Assembly: GCA_903903635.1 (NCBI GenBank)
Contig: CAIUZK010000223.1
Span: forward strand, 1 to 64,000
DNA from: an uncultured Bacteroidota bacterium
GTDB taxonomy: Bacteria; Bacteroidota; Bacteroidia; Chitinophagales; Chitinophagaceae
Length of the DNA stretch: 64,000 nt
Reading direction: 5' to 3'
A program made the position numbers and the translations under genes. The first letter of the stretch is position 1; the number at the start of each line of letters is the position of its first letter. A model generated the notes under the pieces. The model saw only the letters and a list, made by a program, of their open reading frames with translations, was not told the origin of the DNA and ran no database searches. This document shows, piece after piece, positions 60,529-64,000 of this stretch.

Positions 60529-62502
60529 ATGGCAAAAAAAAACAATAATTCTATTCAAAGACCGATACCGGTTAGGCCTGCAGCGCAGAAAAAGGAAGTA
60601 TTTGTTGAAACCCCTTTTGTACCTGATCCGTTGATTCCTTCATGGCTTTATGATTTAAAGTTTCAGGCCATTATTGTTGGTATACTGGCAATAGTGCTGT
60701 ATGCCAATACATTTGATCATGAATATGCACTGGATGATACCATAGTAATTGTAAAAAACGAGTATGTATACGAGGGATTTGCAGGTATTCCCAGCATTAT
60801 GACCAAGGATGCTTTTGACAGTTACTACAAACAGTTTAACTCAAGCAACCAGTTATCAGGAGGTCGTTACAGGCCATTATCTATAGCCACTTTTGCCTTT
60901 GAACAGCAGTTTATGGGCACCATACCTGAAAAAAAGGTAGACAGTGTGGTAGCGCATGCCGGAGAGATGGGGCCGCAGGAAAAAACGCTGATGAAGAATA
61001 TGCATGTGCGACACGTGCTTAATGTGTTATGGTATACCCTATCCGTCATCATACTGTTGATATTCTTACGAAATGTAGTATTCAAAAGCAACCCGCTGCT
61101 TGCATTGCTGGCAGCTATAATTTTTACAATGCATCCATTGCATACCGAGGTAGTTGCCAATGTAAAGAGCCGCGATGAAATCATGTCGCTGATGTTCATT
61201 TGCCTTACGTTTATATTCGCCTTTAAGTTTGAAGACCATAAGGAGAAGAAGAGTTACCTGGCGGGTGGACTCATCTGCTTTTTCCTGGCATTTCTGGCCA
61301 AGGAGTATGCCGTAGGCCTTATGTTCCTGCTGCCCCTGTCTTTCTATTTATTTAAGGGTTATTCCTTATCCAAAAGCATTATGGCTACCCTGCCCTACCT
61401 GACAGTGATGGCGGTTTATATTATTATAAGGTTACAGATAGTTGGGCCAAAGAGCGCGGACTCCGAAGGAGACATACTCAACAACCCTTATGCGCTGGCC
61501 AATGAGGCGCAACAACTGGCTACAAAAATATCGACCACACTCAATTACTTAAAGCTGCTCATATTCCCGCACCCATTATCAGCCGACTACTCCTACAATA
61601 CAATTCCGTATAAGGACTTTACAGACATTATTGTTTGGGTTTCCCTGGCTATTCACCTGGCGCTTATCAGGGGATTCTTCTATTTTCTTAAGACCAGACA
61701 CGTTTTGAGTTTTGCCATTGCCTTCTACCTGGTCAACATTCTGCTCATCTGTAATATTATCTTCAATATCGGCGGAACGATGGGTGAACGTCTTTGCTAT
61801 CATTCATCTGTAGGCTTTGCCATTGCTGTAGCCTACCTTTTATACATGGGGACAGAAAAGATTAAACCTTTGATGACGGGCAAAATGGCCCTTGCGGGCT
61901 GCATGGTGGTGCTTATTGGATTGTGCGGATTTAAGACCATTGACCGAAATAAATACTGGAAAAACGACCAGACCTTATTCTTCGAAGACATTAAAGTGGC
62001 GCCCAACAGTGTGTTGGTAAATGCCGATGTAGCTTCCTCCTATGTAAATATGTCTGACGGAGAAAAGACGGATGCAGAGCGGGTTGCTGATCTTCATAAG
62101 GGAATTGCCTATTTCTCGAAAGCAATAGAAATTAACCCTGCATTTGTATCGGGATATCTTAACAGGGGTATGTCTTATTTCAAATTGAAACAGCCGGACA
62201 GCGCTTATTACAATATCCGCAAAGTTTGGGAATTATACCCCAGGTATCCCAAAGTAGGCGAAATGATGTATAACATTGGTGTAAACTTCTATATAGAGAA
62301 GCGATATGCTGAAGCTTTGAAATCATGGAACACCGCATTGCAAATGGATCCTAATTTTGCCCCGGCAGCCCAGGCATTGCAGGTGCTGAACAACCAGATG
62401 AGGTCACCACAACCGGCAGCACCGGCACCAGCGGCACAACAACCGACCCAGGCAGCACCTCCGGCACAACAACCTCAACCATTACAGCCACTACAGAAAT
62501 AA
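60529..62502 (+). CDS. TPR-containing GT-C membrane glycosyltransferase (TMTC-like), paralog
   Basis: 657 residues, close in sequence along its whole length to the gene at 58573. It has 'EYALDDTIVIVKNEYVYEGF', 'IIFTMHPLHTEVVANVKSRD', 'FPHPLSADYSYNTIPY' and 'GGTMGERLCYHSSVGFA', then TPR-like repeats (about 520-625, 'YAEALKSWNTALQMDPNF'). It differs by a basic N-terminus and a Pro/Ala/Gln-rich tail of ~40 residues. Tandem duplication is evident. As with its paralog, transfer of sugar from a lipid carrier to a protein or glycan in the periplasm is inferred from fold only. A terminator follows. Confidence 0.75.
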   Translation: MAKKNNNSIQRPIPVRPAAQKKEVFVETPFVPDPLIPSWLYDLKFQAIIVGILAIVLYANTFDHEYALDDTIVIVKNEYVYEGFAGIPSIMTKDAFDSYYKQFNSSNQLSGGRYRPLSIATFAFEQQFMGTIPEKKVDSVVAHAGEMGPQEKTLMKNMHVRHVLNVLWYTLSVIILLIFLRNVVFKSNPLLALLAAIIFTMHPLHTEVVANVKSRDEIMSLMFICLTFIFAFKFEDHKEKKSYLAGGLICFFLAFLAKEYAVGLMFLLPLSFYLFKGYSLSKSIMATLPYLTVMAVYIIIRLQIVGPKSADSEGDILNNPYALANEAQQLATKISTTLNYLKLLIFPHPLSADYSYNTIPYKDFTDIIVWVSLAIHLALIRGFFYFLKTRHVLSFAIAFYLVNILLICNIIFNIGGTMGERLCYHSSVGFAIAVAYLLYMGTEKIKPLMTGKMALAGCMVVLIGLCGFKTIDRNKYWKNDQTLFFEDIKVAPNSVLVNADVASSYVNMSDGEKTDAERVADLHKGIAYFSKAIEINPAFVSGYLNRGMSYFKLKQPDSAYYNIRKVWELYPRYPKVGEMMYNIGVNFYIEKRYAEALKSWNTALQMDPNFAPAAQALQVLNNQMRSPQPAAPAPAAQQPTQAAPPAQQPQPLQPLQK

Positions 62503-62517
62503 AGACTTAAAACATAT

Positions 62518-62559
62518 AAAAAAGCGCATCCTACACTTGTATTGTATGATGCGCTTTTT
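62518..62559. terminator. Terminator between the TMTC-like gene and fmt
   Basis: AAAAAGCGCATC and GATGCGCTTTTT form a 12-pair stem around a 17-base loop. The T-run on the plus strand and the A-run before it make it bidirectional in form; here it serves the rightward TMTC-like gene. Confidence 0.82.
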
Positions 62560-62592
62560 GATTTCAATCCATGTAGCCTAAAGTATTTAATT

Positions 62593-62600
62593 TAGATTTG
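62593..62600 (+). promoter_or_regulatory. Candidate -7 box of fmt
   Basis: TAGATTTG lies eight bases before the fmt ATG. If it is used, the mRNA would have almost no leader. No -33 element is clear. Confidence 0.3.
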
Positions 62601-62608
62601 CAGCCTCA

Positions 62609-63541
62609 ATGAAGACATTTGAACAATTAAGGATAGTATTTTTCGGAACACCAGATTTTGCGGTAGGCTCGCTCGATGCACTGGTAAAAGCTGGCAGTAA
62701 TGTGGTGGCGGTGGTTACCATGCCCGATAAACCTGCCGGCAGGGGTAAACATCTGCAGGCCTCGGCGGTAAAAGAATATGCCGTTGCCAATGGATTGCCT
62801 GTATTGCAACCTGAAAAAATGAAGGATCCGGGTTTTATTGAAGAATTAAGAAGCCTTAATGCTGATCTGCAGGTGGTGGTAGCATTCAGAATGATGCCTG
62901 TAGTAGTATGGAATATGCCGCCTATGGGAACCATCAATGTTCATGGTTCACTACTTCCTCAATACCGGGGTGCAGCTCCCATAAACTGGGCCATAATAAA
63001 CGGAGAAATTGAAACCGGAGTAACCACATTTAAACTGAAACATGAAATAGATACCGGTGATATATTGCTGCAACAAAAAGTAACCATACTACCCAATGAT
63101 ACAGCCGGAACCATGCACGACAAACTCATGGTTGCGGGAGCAGAACTACTGGTAAGAACTATTAAGGGCCTTGCCGAAGGCTCCTTACAGGAGATACCAC
63201 AGGAAACCATTGCCACAAGTGACATAAAACACGCGCCTAAAATATTCAAGGAACATCTGAATATAAACTGGCAAAAGCCGGTGGCAGTGATCAATAATTT
63301 TATTAGGGGAATGTCGCCATACCCTGCCGCATTTACATCACTGACCAATAAGTCGGTAAAAATATTCACAACACATACGCTGGAGCAACCCATGAATGCA
63401 ATACCCGGCACCATGGAAACAGATCACGGTAGTTTCCTGCGTTTTGCCGGAACAGATGGATGGGTATATATTGACGACCTTCAACTTGAGGGTAAAAAAA
63501 GGCTAAAGGTTGTGGAATTTCTACGCGGATTTCGTGGCTAA
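62609..63541 (+). CDS. fmt: Methionyl-tRNA formyltransferase
   Basis: 310 residues, near the usual ~315. The N-terminal formyltransferase domain starts 'RIVFFGTPDFAVGSLDAL' and contains 'NVHGSLLPQYRGAAPINWAI' (about 110-129) with the catalytic Asn and His, and 'HEIDTGDILLQ' (about 147-157) with the catalytic Asp. The C-terminal OB-like domain (about 210-305) has 'RGMSPYPAAFT'. It formylates the initiator Met-tRNA with 10-formyltetrahydrofolate. The start MKTFEQLRI fits, two or so residues longer than the core. It is separated from the TMTC-like gene by a terminator and so has its own promoter. Confidence 0.95.
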   Translation: MKTFEQLRIVFFGTPDFAVGSLDALVKAGSNVVAVVTMPDKPAGRGKHLQASAVKEYAVANGLPVLQPEKMKDPGFIEELRSLNADLQVVVAFRMMPVVVWNMPPMGTINVHGSLLPQYRGAAPINWAIINGEIETGVTTFKLKHEIDTGDILLQQKVTILPNDTAGTMHDKLMVAGAELLVRTIKGLAEGSLQEIPQETIATSDIKHAPKIFKEHLNINWQKPVAVINNFIRGMSPYPAAFTSLTNKSVKIFTTHTLEQPMNAIPGTMETDHGSFLRFAGTDGWVYIDDLQLEGKKRLKVVEFLRGFRG

Positions 63542-64000
63542 AACCCAATACCACTACCTTTAGTCCAAAACCTAAAGCACTGCGTTGAAGAAGCGGTGGA
63601 ACGCAATACTACCATTAAGACAGAGATTGGCTGCAGGAAATGTTGCAATTGATCTGCGGTATGCCACATGTTTTTATACAAATAAAAATATCAATTATTG
63701 TTTCCTTGCACTAGACCGACTTCCGGTTTGCTTCACAAAACTTCTGGTTTTGCTTCTGGTCACTTCTGGTTTTGCTTCTGGTTTTGGGCGAAAAATTTCT
63801 GGTTTGCTTCCGGAAGTTTCCGGAAATCGGAAGTTTTTAAAGTTGCAACTGGTTTGTTTTTAGCTGTTTATATATTTTTGATCAGAATTCACAGGATTAG
63901 AGGATTTTCAGAATCGTGATTTGGAAAGTAAATACCCAATTTGCAAAAAAATCTGGATATATAGATAAATTTGCTGTCTGCAAGAAAGTTGCAAAAACCT
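63542..64000. other. Right-edge region without a convincing gene
   Basis: About 460 bases after fmt. The stretch 63740-63830 is a degenerate simple repeat of the word CTTCTGGTTTTG. Near 63888 the words CACAGGATTAGAGGATTTTC resemble the GGATT-rich dispersed intergenic sequences of some Bacteroidota. The ORF-track entries here (63585 and 63698) are frames through this simple repeat and have no protein motif. Confidence 0.5.
63740..63830. repeat. Degenerate CTTCTGGTTTTG simple repeat
   Basis: The word ACTTCTGGTTTTGCTTCTGG recurs with small changes over about 90 bases and grades into TTTCCGGAA words. Probably slippage-generated; no function is implied. Confidence 0.6.

Noticed and set aside
63585-63919. 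Two ORFs near the right edge
   Set aside because: They read through the CTTCTGGTTTTG simple repeat and have no start context or motif.

Overview
The window looks like chromosomal DNA of a member of the Bacteroidota, most probably a Chitinophagaceae-like or Sphingobacteriia-like bacterium. The evidence is moderate GC content, many promoters with the Bacteroidota pattern TTTG/TTG-N18-22-TAnnTTTG, type IX secretion (T9SS) C-terminal sorting domains, SprB, NHL, FG-GAP and BIG_2-like repeat proteins, small lipoproteins, and housekeeping genes of the expected families. No rRNA, tRNA, CRISPR array or prophage was seen. Family assignments were made by eye from motifs; no database search was run.

Layout. 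1-10 kb: the first codons of an IS1595-like transposase run off the left edge. They are followed by a TPR-containing GT-C membrane enzyme (TMTC-like), a GT39-type membrane glycosyltransferase, a CBM9-like lipoprotein, a large AsmA-like protein, the largest copy of a dispersed inverted-repeat element, and a second GT39-type enzyme. 10-22 kb: two six-bladed NHL propeller proteins, a three-gene surface-protein operon (TIG/Big protein, SprB-repeat protein, predicted outer-membrane barrel), a DUF6438 protein, a 2[4Fe-4S] ferredoxin and a LuxC-like acyl-CoA reductase. 22-28.4 kb is a housekeeping block: NAD synthetase, thioesterase, FAH-family hydrolase, uracil-DNA glycosylase, PlsC, a DUF2520 protein, [2Fe-2S] ferredoxin, IscX and KdsC. 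28.4-46 kb: an inverted-repeat element, two sister lipoproteins and a 16.5-kb gene for a 5504-residue T9SS surface protein. 46.4-55.3 kb: GmhB-like and GmhA heptose enzymes, a DbpA-like helicase, small secreted proteins, dnaX and rpsA. 55.5-64 kb: small secreted or lipoprotein genes, an ECF sigma / membrane protein / Spy-like locus, another inverted-repeat element, two tandem TMTC-like enzymes and fmt.

How the genes fit together. Much of the window serves the cell envelope. KdsC, GmhA and the GmhB-like HAD make LPS-core sugars. Three TMTC-like and two GT39-like enzymes could glycosylate envelope proteins or glycans, while the T9SS substrates and barrel proteins form the surface. The ECF sigma locus may sense envelope state.

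The most interesting signals are four. (1) A MITE-like family has 28-bp terminal inverted repeats and a 32-bp internal module present 0, 1 or 4 times in different copies. (2) An A9 homopolymer in dnaX lies where a one-base slip in either direction stops translation within six codons; this resembles the Thermus gamma/tau arrangement. (3) The giant protein carries two duplicated seven-blade FG-GAP propellers, 22 BIG_2-like repeats and 22 copies of a second ~88-residue repeat. (4) A perfect 34-bp palindrome sits in a divergent promoter region.
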